DNA of 64,000 bases from Arthrobacter citreus (lineage in GTDB: Bacteria > Actinomycetota > Actinomycetes > Actinomycetales > Micrococcaceae), in the NCBI RefSeq assembly GCF_038405225.1, contig NZ_CP151657.1, forward strand, positions 3,658,001 through 3,722,000, read 5' to 3'. This document shows, in pieces, positions 49,506 through 58,158 of this stretch (its first letter is position 1; each line of letters starts with the position of its first letter). The notes beneath the pieces were generated by a model. The model saw only the letters and a program-made list of their open reading frames with translations. It did no database searches and had not been told where the DNA came from. A program made the translations under genes and the position numbers.

Positions 49506-49890
49506 GATCTCTCGTGCAGATGAGGGGCTTTCCCGGGATCTATTGTGCAGATCAAGGGCTCAAAAGGGGCTTTTCGGGGTTCTTGGTCCCGTTATCTGCA
49601 CGAAGGATTTCTTGATGCCCCGTTATCTGCACGAGAGATGGGCCGAGCGGGGTTCTAAGCCCGTTATCTGCACGAGAGATGGTGTTAGGAGGGACGAACC
49701 GGTCCGGGCGAGATCTCTCGTGCAGATCAGGGGCTTTCCCGGGATCTATTGTGCAGATCAAGGGCTCAAAAGGGGCTTTTCGGGGTTCTTGGTCCCGTTA
49801 TCTGCACGAAGGATTTCTTGATGCCCCGTTATCTGCACGAGAGATGGGCCGAGCTGGGTTGTTAGCCCGTTATCTGCACGATAGATCGGC
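49506..49890. repeat. Two 179-bp direct repeats (offset 206 bp), each with five copies of an ATCTGCACGA motif in both orientations
   Basis: Copy one covers 49506-49684 and copy two 49712-49890. Each carries the motif forward as TCGTGCAGAT or TTGTGCAGAT (49512, 49543; 49718, 49749) and reversed as ATCTGCACGA (49594, 49625, 49666; 49800, 49831, 49872). Opposed motifs can form stem-loops. The copies differ by only a few bases, so the duplication is recent. Confidence 0.92.
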
Positions 49891-49963
49891 ACCAGACACC
49901 GACGCGGTCGATCTGCTCCACAAACGCGCTCCCGAGGATCGTGGTGGGCGTCGATCGCGAGAG

Positions 49964-50034
49964 ACCCGGCCGGACCTAGACCCGGCCGGACCTGGACCCG
50001 GCGGCCCCTGCGCCCGGCCGGACCGGGACCTAGA
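49964..50034 (+). repeat. Degenerate 16-bp CCCGGCCGGACCTAG repeats at the 3' end of galK
   Basis: ACCCGGCCGGACCTAG-like units occur at 49964 and 49980 and again, degenerate, up to 50034, just past the galK stop codon (reverse strand). Confidence 0.7.
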
Positions 50035-51187
50035 CCTCCACCCGTCCCGCGCCGGCGGCAGGCAGCACCGTGAAGACTGCCGGAGCTGCGTAACCGGCCG
50101 CGGCAAAGGCACGGGAAACCGCATCAGTGACTGCCCCGGCGTCGCCGTCGGCCACCAGCGCGATGGCCGAACCGCCGAAGCCGCCGCCGGTCATCCGGGC
50201 ACCGAGCGCCCCGGCGCCGAGAGCCGTTTCCACCGCAAGGTCCAGCTCGGGACACGAGATCTCAAAATCATCGCGCATGGACGCGTGGCTTTCGTTGAGC
50301 AGCGGGCCAAGGCCGCTCGGACCGGACTCCCGCAGGACGTCCACGGCGGCCAGCACCCGGGCGTTCTCCGTGACGATGTGCCGGACCCGCCGGAAGGTTT
50401 CCTCGTCCAGAACGTCTGCGGCACGGGCGAGATCATCAGTGCTGAGGTCGCGCAGGGCCGGAACTCCCATGGCTTTGGCCCCCTTCTCGCAGGAGGCACG
50501 GCGGGAGGCGTAGCCGCCAGTGGAGTGCTCGTGGCTGACCTTGGTGTCAATGACCAGCAGGGCAAGGCCGCTGCCGGCCAGATCCAGCGGCACCAGCTGG
50601 GCTTCCCGGCTGCGGCAGTCCAGGAAGACTGCGTGTCCTTCCTCGCCGAGCAGGGACGCGGACTGGTCCATGATTCCGGTGGGTGCGCCCACCATGAGGT
50701 TCTCCGCGCGCTGGCCCAGCGCGGCCAGCTCGGGTCCGGTCAGGCCGGCCTCAAAGAGGTCATTGGCCATAACCGCCACGGCGCATTCCAATGCGGCGGA
50801 GGAGGACAGTCCCGCACCAACCGGTACGTCCGAATCCAGGAGTACGTCCACGCCCGGGACCTTAACGCCATGGTCCTCGAAGGCCCACAGTACGCCCAGC
50901 GGATAAGCGGCCCAGCCCTCGATGCTGCCCGGCGCAAGATCTTCCAGGTGCGAACTGGCCGTGCTTCCTCCGCCAAAGGCGGAATGGACGACGGCGGTGC
51001 GGTCGGTGCGCGGTGCCGCAGCAACCGACGTCGTGCGGTTGATGGCGAAGGGCAGCACAAATCCGTCGTTGTAATCGGTGTGCTCCCCGATCAGGTTGAC
51101 CCGCCCGGGAGCGGACCAGATGCCCGCCGGCTCCCGGCCGAAGCGGTCGGTGAAGGCAGCGGCAAGTTCGGGCGTGGAGAGGGTCAT
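50030..51187 (-). CDS. galK: Galactokinase
   Basis: 385 residues, a normal galactokinase length. GHMP-kinase motifs in order: PGRVNLIGEHTDYNDGFVLP (galactose signature), VPVGAGLSSSAALECAV (ATP loop), and MTGGGFGGSAIALV near the C-terminus. It phosphorylates alpha-D-galactose at C1 in the Leloir pathway. Its ATG overlaps the galT stop codon by 4 bp, so the two are coupled. No galE or regulator lies next to it. Confidence 0.96.
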   Translation of the reverse strand: MTLSTPELAAAFTDRFGREPAGIWSAPGRVNLIGEHTDYNDGFVLPFAINRTTSVAAAPRTDRTAVVHSAFGGGSTASSHLEDLAPGSIEGWAAYPLGVLWAFEDHGVKVPGVDVLLDSDVPVGAGLSSSAALECAVAVMANDLFEAGLTGPELAALGQRAENLMVGAPTGIMDQSASLLGEEGHAVFLDCRSREAQLVPLDLAGSGLALLVIDTKVSHEHSTGGYASRRASCEKGAKAMGVPALRDLSTDDLARAADVLDEETFRRVRHIVTENARVLAAVDVLRESGPSGLGPLLNESHASMRDDFEISCPELDLAVETALGAGALGARMTGGGFGGSAIALVADGDAGAVTDAVSRAFAAAGYAAPAVFTVLPAAGAGRVEV

Positions 51188-52323
51188 GACAGGGCCTTTC
51201 CGGCATGCTGCACCTTGGCGGCGGGGGAGGGGACGGCGCGCAGGGCTGCTGCCACCTGTTCAGGAAGAGTGTCGTTGATGAAGGCGCCCATTGCCGCTTC
51301 GGAGCCGGCTAGGAACTTGAGCTTGTCCTCGGCCCGGCGGGGTGAGGTCAGCTGCAGGTGAAGGCGGCTCGACGGGCGGAAGCGGGAATCCAGCGGGGCC
51401 TGGTGCCAGGCCGCGATGTAGGGAGTGGGCGTGGAGTAGAGCCCGTCGACGCGGGCCAGCAGGTCAAGGTAAACGGACGTCAGGTCGTCGCGCTCGGCGT
51501 CGTTCAAGTCGGCCAGGTCCGCCACTTGGCGGTGCGGAACCAGGTGAACTTCCAGCGGCCACCGGGCGGCAAAGGGCACAAACGCACTGAAGTGGCGGCC
51601 TTCGAGGATCATCCGTTCGCCGGAACTGCGCTCCGCGTCCAGGGCCGCTCCCAGGAGGGTTTGCTGTCCGCCGGAGGCCTCATGGAAGGCCGCGGCCTGC
51701 TGCGCCATGACCGCGGAGCGGGGAGGAATGAACGGGTAGGCGTAGATCTGGCCGTGCGGATGCAGCAGGGTCACGCCGATATCCGCTCCGCGGTTCTCGA
51801 AGCAGAACACCTGCCGGATGCCCTCCATCGCTGAAAGCGCCTCCGTGCGCTGCGCCCACGCGTCCACCACCGTGCGGGCGCGCTCGTGGGACAGGGACCC
51901 AAAGGATCCCTCGTGCGCGGAGTCGAAGGCCACCACTTCGCAGCGCCCGTACGCGGGCGCCGTCGCACCCCAGGCCGGATTGTCCGGAAGGACACCCAAG
52001 TCCGGGCCGAAGGACGGAAAACGGTTCTCGAACACCACCACTTCATAGTCTTCGGCCGGGATTTCCGAGGCGCGCGACGGCGAGGAGGGGCACAGCGGGC
52101 ACTGATCGGCGGGCGGCAAATGGGTGCGCGACTGGCGGTGCGCAGCAACGGCAATCCATTCTCCGGTCAGGGCATCAAACCGTGCGGTGCCGCTGCCGGG
52201 CCGGGGAGGCAGCCCCCGGCTGTCGGCGGGGGCTGCCGCGCGCCGGCGGGCGGCCTCGCTGGATGCGTCAAAATAGATGAGTTCCCGGCCGTCGGATAGC
52301 CGCGTGCTGGTGGAGACTGTCAT
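51184..52323 (-). CDS. galT: Galactose-1-phosphate uridylyltransferase
   Basis: 379 residues from ATG 52323 (AAGGAAT upstream; an earlier in-frame start at 52356 lacks a site). FDALTGEWIAVAAHRQSRTH is the N-terminal substrate loop, CPLC a zinc pair, and VTLLHPHGQIYAYPF contains the HPH nucleophile region. It swaps UMP between UDP-glucose and galactose-1-phosphate. First gene of the galTK operon. Confidence 0.95.
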   Translation of the reverse strand: MTVSTSTRLSDGRELIYFDASSEAARRRAAAPADSRGLPPRPGSGTARFDALTGEWIAVAAHRQSRTHLPPADQCPLCPSSPSRASEIPAEDYEVVVFENRFPSFGPDLGVLPDNPAWGATAPAYGRCEVVAFDSAHEGSFGSLSHERARTVVDAWAQRTEALSAMEGIRQVFCFENRGADIGVTLLHPHGQIYAYPFIPPRSAVMAQQAAAFHEASGGQQTLLGAALDAERSSGERMILEGRHFSAFVPFAARWPLEVHLVPHRQVADLADLNDAERDDLTSVYLDLLARVDGLYSTPTPYIAAWHQAPLDSRFRPSSRLHLQLTSPRRAEDKLKFLAGSEAAMGAFINDTLPEQVAAALRAVPSPAAKVQHAGKALS

Positions 52324-52427
52324 GAATTCCTTAGTCGGCCGGTCGCTGGAATTCACAGACTATCCCAAGCCGCCGGGCCAAACGCGGGGTGTGACAGGGC
52401 CCGGCGGAACCCGCCGCCGCGGGACGG

Positions 52428-53267
52428 CTACAGGATGGGGCGGCCGCCCGTCACGGCAACGCGCGCGCCCGAAATGTAGCTGCCGTCGTCGGATGCCAGA
52501 AGCACATACACCGGGGCCAGTTCCGCGGGCTGTCCGGGACGTCCCAGCGGTGTGTCGGAGCCGAAGGAGGCCACCTTCTCCGGCGGCATGGTGGCGGGAA
52601 TCAGCGGGGTCCAGATCGGTCCCGGGGCCACGCTGTTCACCCGGATGCCCTTCTCGCCCAGGAGCTGCGCAAGGCTGGCGGAGAAGTTGGCAATGGCCGA
52701 CTTTGTGGCGGCATACGGCGCGAGAGTGGGGCTGGGCATGTCCGAGTTCACCGACGAGCTGCCGATGATCGAAGACCCCGGAGCCATGTGCGGCAGCGCG
52801 GCCTTGACGAGGTAAAACATCGCATTGATGTTGACCTTGAAGGTGTACTCCCACTCCTCGTCGGAAATCTCCTCGAGCGTCTCGTGGTTCATCTGGTAGG
52901 CGGCGTTGTTCACGAGGATGTCGACCTTGCCGAACTCGCGCACTGCGGTGTCGATGACCTTGCGGCACTGCTCGGCCGTGTCCAGGTCGCCGGGAACCAG
53001 CACGGCGCGGCGGCCGGCTTCCTCCACCCAGCGGGCCGTTTCTTTCGCGTCGTCGTCCTCGTTCAGGTAGGAAATGACGACGTCGGCGCCCTCGCGCGCA
53101 TAGGCGATCGCGACCGCACGCCCGATGCCGCTGTCGCCGCCGGTAATCACGGCGGTCTTGTCCGTGAGCTTGCCCATCCCTCGGTATGTTTTTTCGCCGC
53201 AGTCCGGGGTGGGGGTCATCTGGCCCTGGGTGCCCGGGGTGTCCTGCTGCTGTTCCGGCTGGTTCAT
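52428..53267 (-). CDS. Short-chain dehydrogenase (YghA/GSP39-like)
   Basis: 279 residues. The first 30 residues (QQQDTPGTQGQMTPTPDCGE) match the extended polar N-terminus of the YghA / general stress protein 39 subgroup of classical SDRs. AVITGGDSGIGRAVAIAYAR is the TGxxxGIG cofactor site, NNAAYQMN the structural NNAG-like motif and YAATKSAIANF the YxxxK active pair. Probable NAD(P)-dependent alcohol/sugar dehydrogenase, often stress-induced. ATG 53267 has AAAGGAC upstream. Confidence 0.92.
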   Translation of the reverse strand: MNQPEQQQDTPGTQGQMTPTPDCGEKTYRGMGKLTDKTAVITGGDSGIGRAVAIAYAREGADVVISYLNEDDDAKETARWVEEAGRRAVLVPGDLDTAEQCRKVIDTAVREFGKVDILVNNAAYQMNHETLEEISDEEWEYTFKVNINAMFYLVKAALPHMAPGSSIIGSSSVNSDMPSPTLAPYAATKSAIANFSASLAQLLGEKGIRVNSVAPGPIWTPLIPATMPPEKVASFGSDTPLGRPGQPAELAPVYVLLASDDGSYISGARVAVTGGRPIL

Positions 53268-53302
53268 GACGGTCCTTTCACTGGAAAAGTGCTAAGCAGG
53301 CT

Positions 53303-53308
53303 TATAAT
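53303..53308 (+). promoter_or_regulatory. Possible -10 box (TATAAT)
   Basis: A perfect TATAAT, rare in this GC-rich DNA, lies in the divergent gap between the SDR and the acidic-protein gene. The opposite strand also reads TATAAG, so direction is uncertain. Confidence 0.35.
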
Positions 53309-53427
53309 CTAGTGGTGCCGGCCGTCGTTGTGAAGCCCCGCTTTCGGCTCCTTCGAACCCGGTCGGCGAGACCAGGACAGCCTCCACGCTGCTGTCCTGA
53401 AGCAGCTGCGATCAGCAAAGGAGAAGG

Positions 53428-53664
53428 ATGATGCCCACCGCAGATGACCGTTCCGCCATGCCGGCGCAGAACGAAGCCGATGCCCTGGAACAGCAGGCTC
53501 CCGCGGTCCCGGAGGCGCAGGAGGACGCCGGAATCCAGGACCCCGTGCGGGCGCACGGAGATCCGCTGCGGCCGGAGGGCTCGGAAGCTGACCGGCTTGA
53601 GCAGGACGCCGACGGCGGGATGGCTCCCGATGAAGACGACTATCCCCGCGGCGGTGCCGGCTAG
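53428..53664 (+). CDS. Small acidic hypothetical protein
   Basis: 78 residues (77 if the second ATG, 53431, is used, which better fits the AAGGAGAAGG site). Strongly acidic, rich in Asp, Glu, Ala and Pro (EADALEQQAPAVPEAQEDAG), no hydrophobic core, so probably disordered and soluble. No family known. It is divergent from the stress-type SDR and just upstream of a second small polar protein, both perhaps stress-related. Confidence 0.6.
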   Translation: MMPTADDRSAMPAQNEADALEQQAPAVPEAQEDAGIQDPVRAHGDPLRPEGSEADRLEQDADGGMAPDEDDYPRGGAG

Positions 53665-53764
53665 GGGCGGCAGTTCCGCCGTTTCCCCAAGCGCCGTCTG
53701 ATGCTGCCGACATGCAAGACATCGAAACCGCCCCGACACCGGAGCCCGACACAGGAGGAAGAAG

Positions 53765-54103
53765 ATGACTGACTCACCCGCTCACGAGGACCTGCAGCTG
53801 CCCGGTTTTGACCACGTTCCACTCGGTTCCCTGCCGTCCCGGATCCACCCCCTCGATGAGGCCGGAGTGTCCGGACTGCTGGCATACGAACGGGCGCATG
53901 GGAATCGGCTGCCCGTCATCCAAGTCCTTGAACGCCGGCTCGAGGCGCTGCGCAACGGTGAAGAGCCGAGCGGATCGGTTCCGGAGGACATGCCTGAGGT
54001 AACGCAGAATCAGCAGGGTTCCAAGGTTTCTCCGGCGACCACCGGCCCCAAGATTAATCCGCCGTCGCAGGGTGACCCCACCAATCCGGCGCAGCCGCGC
54101 TAG
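53765..54103 (+). CDS. Small conserved hypothetical protein
   Basis: 112 residues behind CAGGAGGAAGAAG. The first 60 residues (LPGFDHVPLGSLPSRIHPLD, then GLLAYERAHGNRLPVIQVLE) form an alpha-helical motif common in actinobacterial small proteins; the rest is polar and Pro-rich. I recall similar proteins in related species, but no function is assigned. Follows the acidic protein by 100 bp. Confidence 0.7.
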   Translation: MTDSPAHEDLQLPGFDHVPLGSLPSRIHPLDEAGVSGLLAYERAHGNRLPVIQVLERRLEALRNGEEPSGSVPEDMPEVTQNQQGSKVSPATTGPKINPPSQGDPTNPAQPR

Positions 54104-54143
54104 GAACCTGCTGCCCGGCGTGGCACTGGCCAGCGATGCCGGC

Positions 54144-54995
54144 TCAGGCGGCCCGGCCCGCTGACGCGCGCGGGTGCTGGTGTGCTCCGTGGGGGTGCAC
54201 GCCGAGGCCTTGCCGGGTGTGGTTTTGAAGGTCAGCGATTGCCTGGTCGGGAAGATCGATGATGCCCCGCAGCGAACCACGCAGGCTGCGGTAGGCGGCC
54301 TCGACCTCGGAGGGGGTGGCAGCGCCGTCCAGGATGATGTTCAGCGCCTGCCGGGCTGTGGCCAGCTTGCTGCGCTCGGCGTCGCTGAGCTTTGACTGAC
54401 CGCAACGCCTGGCGTACTTTTCGGCGGTGATGAGGGCAACCTCGAAGCGGTCCACGGCACGGTGGAGCTTCGATCCCTCGGCGTGGCCGCGGCCGATGTC
54501 CAGGGCTTCCGCCTCGGCCGCGCGGATGCCCTGCATGGCCACGATGACGTCGCGGATCACTGGGTCCGAGTAGTCGGTCATGACCGGGTAGTCGATCATG
54601 AGCGACACATCGGTTTCGTAGCGGGACCACTTCACCAGGAGCTCGTCCCGGCGCTGGTGCAGCCGGCGCCAGGACTCCACCCGGGCCGCGGCGTCGTCGC
54701 GCCGGTTCCGCTCCCGGCGTGCCCGGCGCTTGAGTCCGCGCACGCCCAGGGCCAGCAGCACCACCGCGCCGATGAACAGCGACGGTGCGATGAACACTCC
54801 AAAGAACGACAGGATCGATGGCCCGTCGTCGAAGTCCCGGTAGGAATCGGAGCCGTCCATCATCTCGGAGGATTCGGAGAAGACCCAGTCGATCATCTGG
54901 AAGGCGCCGTAGCCCAGGACCGCCACCAGGCCGGCAGTAAAGGCCGTGAAAATCAGAGCAGCCACCGCGACTTTTTTCGCCAGTCTCTTCAGCAT
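54144..54995 (-). CDS. Hypothetical membrane protein with cytoplasmic helical domain
   Basis: 283 residues. Two helices at about 10-35 and 62-86 (with an acidic extracellular loop SESSEMMDGSDSYRDFDDG), then a basic RGLKRRARRERNRRDDAAAR segment and a long alpha-helical cytosolic domain (about 90-260) rich in Arg, Ala and Glu, ending with a His-rich tail (HPHGAHQHPR). Topology suggests an anchored protein with a coiled helical bundle inside. No recognised family. Confidence 0.8.
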   Translation of the reverse strand: MLKRLAKKVAVAALIFTAFTAGLVAVLGYGAFQMIDWVFSESSEMMDGSDSYRDFDDGPSILSFFGVFIAPSLFIGAVVLLALGVRGLKRRARRERNRRDDAAARVESWRRLHQRRDELLVKWSRYETDVSLMIDYPVMTDYSDPVIRDVIVAMQGIRAAEAEALDIGRGHAEGSKLHRAVDRFEVALITAEKYARRCGQSKLSDAERSKLATARQALNIILDGAATPSEVEAAYRSLRGSLRGIIDLPDQAIADLQNHTRQGLGVHPHGAHQHPRASAGRAA

Positions 54996-55046
54996 GGCGC
55001 TAGCTTACCGAGTGCCGGGCCGCCGGCACAGGGGCCGCCGGGTATC

Positions 55047-55700
55047 TCACACGAACGCCAGGACCGGCTCGGCCAACCCGCCGCCGATCTGCTCCGGAGG
55101 GCGCTTGTTTCCGCGGACCTCAAAGGAGTGGTTGCCGCCCTCGATCCGCTGGACAACGGCGTTGGGCCCAATGCGCTCAGCCACGGGTTCCAGCTCTCCG
55201 GGCAGCGCGAAGGGGTCCCGGGTTCCCTGCAGGAACAGCATCGGCAGGGTCAGTCCGTACAGATGTTCGTCGCGCATCTTCTCCGGCTTGCCCGGCGGGT
55301 GCAGCGGATAGCCCAGAAGGATCAGTCCCGCCGTCGGCATGCCTTCAGCGGCGGCCATTGATGCCATCCGGCCACCGAAGGATTTTCCGCAGGCCCACAG
55401 CGGCAGGCCGGCCGTGCGTGCTGCTGCAGCATCCATGACGTCACGCCACGCCTGGATGGCGGCCGGAGGGCGGTCCGGAAACTTCTTCCCGGCCTCGCGG
55501 TACGGGAAGTTGAAACGCAGCGTGGCTACTCCGCCTTCATTGAGCGCATCAGTGAAACCGGTGAGGAAGGGATGGTCCATTCCGGCCCCGGCCCCGTGTG
55601 CGACGACGACGGCGGCAGTGGCGTTCGGGGGTGCGGCGAAGGCGGCGGAGACTTCGGTTCCGCCTGTCGACAGGAGGAACTGTTCGTACTGGATGGGCAT
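55047..55700 (-). CDS. Alpha/beta hydrolase (TEX30/KANL3-like)
   Basis: 217 residues from ATG 55700 with GAAGGA upstream. VVVAHGAGAGMDHPFLTGF is the oxyanion strand, LWACGKSFGGRMASMAAAEG the nucleophile elbow (Ser in GKSFGG), LQGTRDPFALPGEL the acid and GGNHSFEVRG the His. These are the motifs of small dienelactone-hydrolase-like proteins of the TEX30/KANL3 group. Substrate unknown; cytosolic. Follows the TMEM175 gene by 10 bp and is probably co-transcribed. Confidence 0.87.
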   Translation of the reverse strand: MPIQYEQFLLSTGGTEVSAAFAAPPNATAAVVVAHGAGAGMDHPFLTGFTDALNEGGVATLRFNFPYREAGKKFPDRPPAAIQAWRDVMDAAAARTAGLPLWACGKSFGGRMASMAAAEGMPTAGLILLGYPLHPPGKPEKMRDEHLYGLTLPMLFLQGTRDPFALPGELEPVAERIGPNAVVQRIEGGNHSFEVRGNKRPPEQIGGGLAEPVLAFV

Positions 55701-55710
55701 GTCCTTCAAT

Positions 55711-56337
55711 TTACGCGGCCCGCAGCACACGGGCAGCCAACCGCTCCACAGGACGCTGCAGGAACAGGAGCAGCAGTGCCCAGAGTCCCACGCGCGGAAA
55801 TCCGAGGGCGACTGCCAGGGCAAACGCCATAAGGGCCGTCAGAGATGCAGCAGGAAGAACCCGCGCAGGCCGGGCGTCAGCTGCGGCAAGGCCGGGTGTG
55901 CGGCTGATGATCATTTGCTGGATGAGGGCCGAGGCGCTGGTGAGAAGCATTGTCCCGATATAGAGGCCGTTGGTTAGCCTGCCGTCCTGGCCGCCGCTGT
56001 CAAGCAGCTGGGTGGGGAACGGCAGGAACACGAGGCTGAGCAGCCACAGCAGGTTGGCCCAGACAAGTGCCGGGGTGAAGCCGGAGATGCTTTCGTACGT
56101 GTGGTGGTGGCCCAGCCAAAACCGGAAAATCACCACAAAGCTCAGGGCAAACGCAAAGAGGCTGAAGGAGTTCTCCGCCAGGAATGCTCCGGGGGACTGA
56201 CCGCCGGCGGCCGCGGCCCCGGTCACCGGCGGGAGGATGAGCAGGGTCATCGCGATGGCCACAACGGCGTCAATAAAACCGAGCAGGCGGCCTGTCCCGG
56301 CACGGACAGGCCCGGAATCCGCCGGCAGCTTGGCCAT
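55711..56337 (-). CDS. TMEM175 family potassium channel-like protein (DUF1211)
   Basis: 208 residues with six helices. Helix 1 reads LLGFIDAVVAIAMTLLILP, a close variant of the FSDAVFAIAMTLL signature lining the pore of bacterial TMEM175 channels. The later FRFWLGHHHTYESIS is also conserved. Bacterial members form tetrameric K+ channels in the cell membrane. The Ser of the FSDAV motif is Ile here, which may alter selectivity. Confidence 0.87.
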   Translation of the reverse strand: MAKLPADSGPVRAGTGRLLGFIDAVVAIAMTLLILPPVTGAAAAGGQSPGAFLAENSFSLFAFALSFVVIFRFWLGHHHTYESISGFTPALVWANLLWLLSLVFLPFPTQLLDSGGQDGRLTNGLYIGTMLLTSASALIQQMIISRTPGLAAADARPARVLPAASLTALMAFALAVALGFPRVGLWALLLLFLQRPVERLAARVLRAA

Positions 56338-56574
56338 GGCCCACCGTCTTTCACGCCGCCGGAATGTGCAGCCAGCCTAAGCGCCACCCGGGAGCGTGAG
56401 GAAGACCGGACTATGAGTGGACGTTCCGGCCGCCGCAAAAAAGTGCGCTGAGAAGAACGGGACCCACGGCTGCCCATACCGTGCGGGATGCTCCGTTGCT
56501 ACCGTCGGAAATGTCGAGGTGCCGGACAGGACAGATGCCCAGGCAGGACGGATGAAATCCCGCGAGGAGGAAAG

Positions 56575-56886
56575 ATGCGCGCTCCGGTCGATTTCCACCA
56601 TGCAGCCCGGGACACGGCGGTGGTCATTGCCGCCATCCGGGACGACCAGCTGGGCTGGCCCACGCCGTCGCCCGACTACAGCGTGGGTGATCTTTTGGAC
56701 CATATGGACGGACTGTCCCTGGAGCTCCAGCTTTCCGCCATCAAGAACGCGCCGCCGCCCGGTATCGGGGAAGCACCGCAGGCTGACGCCTCCCACTTGG
56801 CCGCCGGCTGGCGTGAACGAATCCCCAATCAGCTCACTGCGCTGGCCGATGCCTGGGCTGAACCGGGCGCCTGGGGAGGGTGGTGA
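56575..56886 (+). pseudogene. Truncated mycothiol-dependent isomerase-like (MDMPI/TIGR03086) protein
   Basis: 103 residues behind a strong GAGGAGG site: FHHAARDTAVVIAAIRDDQL, TPSPDYSVGDLLDHMDGLSL (metal His) and the next helix, ending AWAEPGAWGGW then TGA. In intact members the sequence runs on past this W for 80-100 residues with further metal ligands. Here the reading frame stops and the next 95 bp are unrelated, so this is the N-terminal half of a broken gene. Confidence 0.6.
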
Positions 56887-56981
56887 AGCCGTGGCGGAAC
56901 TGCCCGCCCGCTCCCTTCCGCGGCGCAGGGCGGGCGGGGTTGATCCGGATGCCGCGCTGGAACAGCAGCGAACCCGCATAG

Positions 56982-57200
56982 GATGCGGCTGCCGCCAGCA
57001 TCATTCCCGGCAGCCCGATCAGCGCCAGCGCGGCGCTGCCTGCGGCCGCCGCCGTCGTCGACGCCCCCTGGTTTACCAGCGTCGAACAGCACCTGCGGCA
57101 GTGGGTGACCGCCGCCCGCGCCCGGGACATCAGCTGGGCAGGCATCGGAGAAGCCCTCGGCATGTCCCGCCAGTCCGCCTGGGAGCGGTTCCACGACTAG
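56982..57200 (+). pseudogene. 3' fragment of a helix-turn-helix protein
   Basis: Read in frame, 72 codons without a start end in VEQHLRQWVTAARARDISWA and GIGEALGMSRQSAWERFHD before TAG. This last part is a common actinobacterial helix-turn-helix motif (SWxxIGxALGxSRQxAWxRF). An in-frame TAG at 56979-56981 cuts off any 5' part, and no credible start exists after it. Likely the tail of a deleted gene fused by deletion to the preceding fragment. Confidence 0.5.
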
Positions 57201-57221
57201 CGGTTCCGCGGTTGGCCCGGC

Positions 57222-57992
57222 TCAGCCCAGGAGCCAGTCCAAGGCCTCCCGGGCCACGGGCGCCGGGACCGTGTGTCCGCCGTCGAACTCCCGGTAGGTC
57301 ACGTCATATCCGTCCTTTTCCAGGGCGGGGACAATCTTCCGGGTTGTGGAGCGGAGCGGGAGGACATCATCGCCGGTGCCGTGGGAAACAAAAATGGCCG
57401 GCTTGCCCTGCCGGGGGCCGGACGGGATGAAGCCAGGGGAAAAAGCGATCACCTTGGAAAAAAGGTCGCCGTTGGCCAGGCCAAGCCCCAGGGCGTAGGA
57501 GGCGCCGTCGGAGAACCCCGCAATGGCGATGCGTTCCGGATCGACGGCGATGGCGGAAAATGTCTCCTCCAATCCGGCGTTGATATGCTCCACATCGGCC
57601 TCGTAGCCGCCGCGGATGGCATCCCAGGTTCCGGTCCGCGATGCGGGGGCCATAAGCGCCAAACCGTAGCTGTCCGCAAGGCCGGCCAGCAGGGACAGTC
57701 CACCCGCGGCGTCCCCGCCTGCCCCATGCAGGAGCACCAGCAGCGGCAGGAGCCCGCCCGGTGCAGCTGCCGACCCGGGAACTACGGCAGGCACGTACAG
57801 CAGCGCGTCGCGTTCGGCGACCAGCCCCAGCGTCCGCTGTCCGGAAGGGGCACTGCCGCTGGTTTGCCCCGGCCGGGCCGTCAGGTGCGCCGCATGCGCC
57901 CCGGCATCCGTGCTGCGGACCGGCCGGCAGCCGGGAATGAAGGCTCCGGCCGCCAAAACGGCGGCCGCCGCCACAAAGGCTCGACGCGACAT
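57222..57992 (-). CDS. Secreted LpqC/PHB-depolymerase-like alpha/beta hydrolase
   Basis: 256 residues from ATG 57992. The N-terminus SRRAFVAAAAVLAAGAFIPG followed by Cys is a signal peptide with a lipobox-like end (IPGC), so it is probably an exported lipoprotein. LPLLVLLHGAGGDAAGG is the oxyanion strand, IAIAGFSDGASYALGLG the nucleophile elbow (GFSDGA), HGTGDDVLPLR the acid and FDGGHTVPAP the His. The group contains LpqC and polyhydroxybutyrate depolymerases or feruloyl esterases. It would cleave an ester outside the cell. Confidence 0.88.
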   Translation of the reverse strand: MSRRAFVAAAAVLAAGAFIPGCRPVRSTDAGAHAAHLTARPGQTSGSAPSGQRTLGLVAERDALLYVPAVVPGSAAAPGGLLPLLVLLHGAGGDAAGGLSLLAGLADSYGLALMAPASRTGTWDAIRGGYEADVEHINAGLEETFSAIAVDPERIAIAGFSDGASYALGLGLANGDLFSKVIAFSPGFIPSGPRQGKPAIFVSHGTGDDVLPLRSTTRKIVPALEKDGYDVTYREFDGGHTVPAPVAREALDWLLG

Positions 57993-58158
57993 TTCCTGCA
58001 CCCTTCCCTCCTGCTGCTGGCTGCGGCCGCCACGCACCGCCCGGAAGCACACCACAGAGTAAATAGCCGTACCCGCCTCCTGTAAAGGCTCCGGGAATTG
58101 GCCAGCGCAATAATGCACTCCCTGCAAACTTGCAGAAACTGCACGTATCGTTTCGGGT

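Noticed and set aside
49207-49890. CRISPR array
   Set aside because: The repeats are head-to-tail without unique spacers, or occur in both orientations at unequal spacing, and no cas gene is near.
49679-51361. A 560-codon open frame on the plus strand across galK
   Set aside because: It is antisense to galK, which has full family motifs, and it begins inside a repeat array; high-GC DNA opens such frames routinely.
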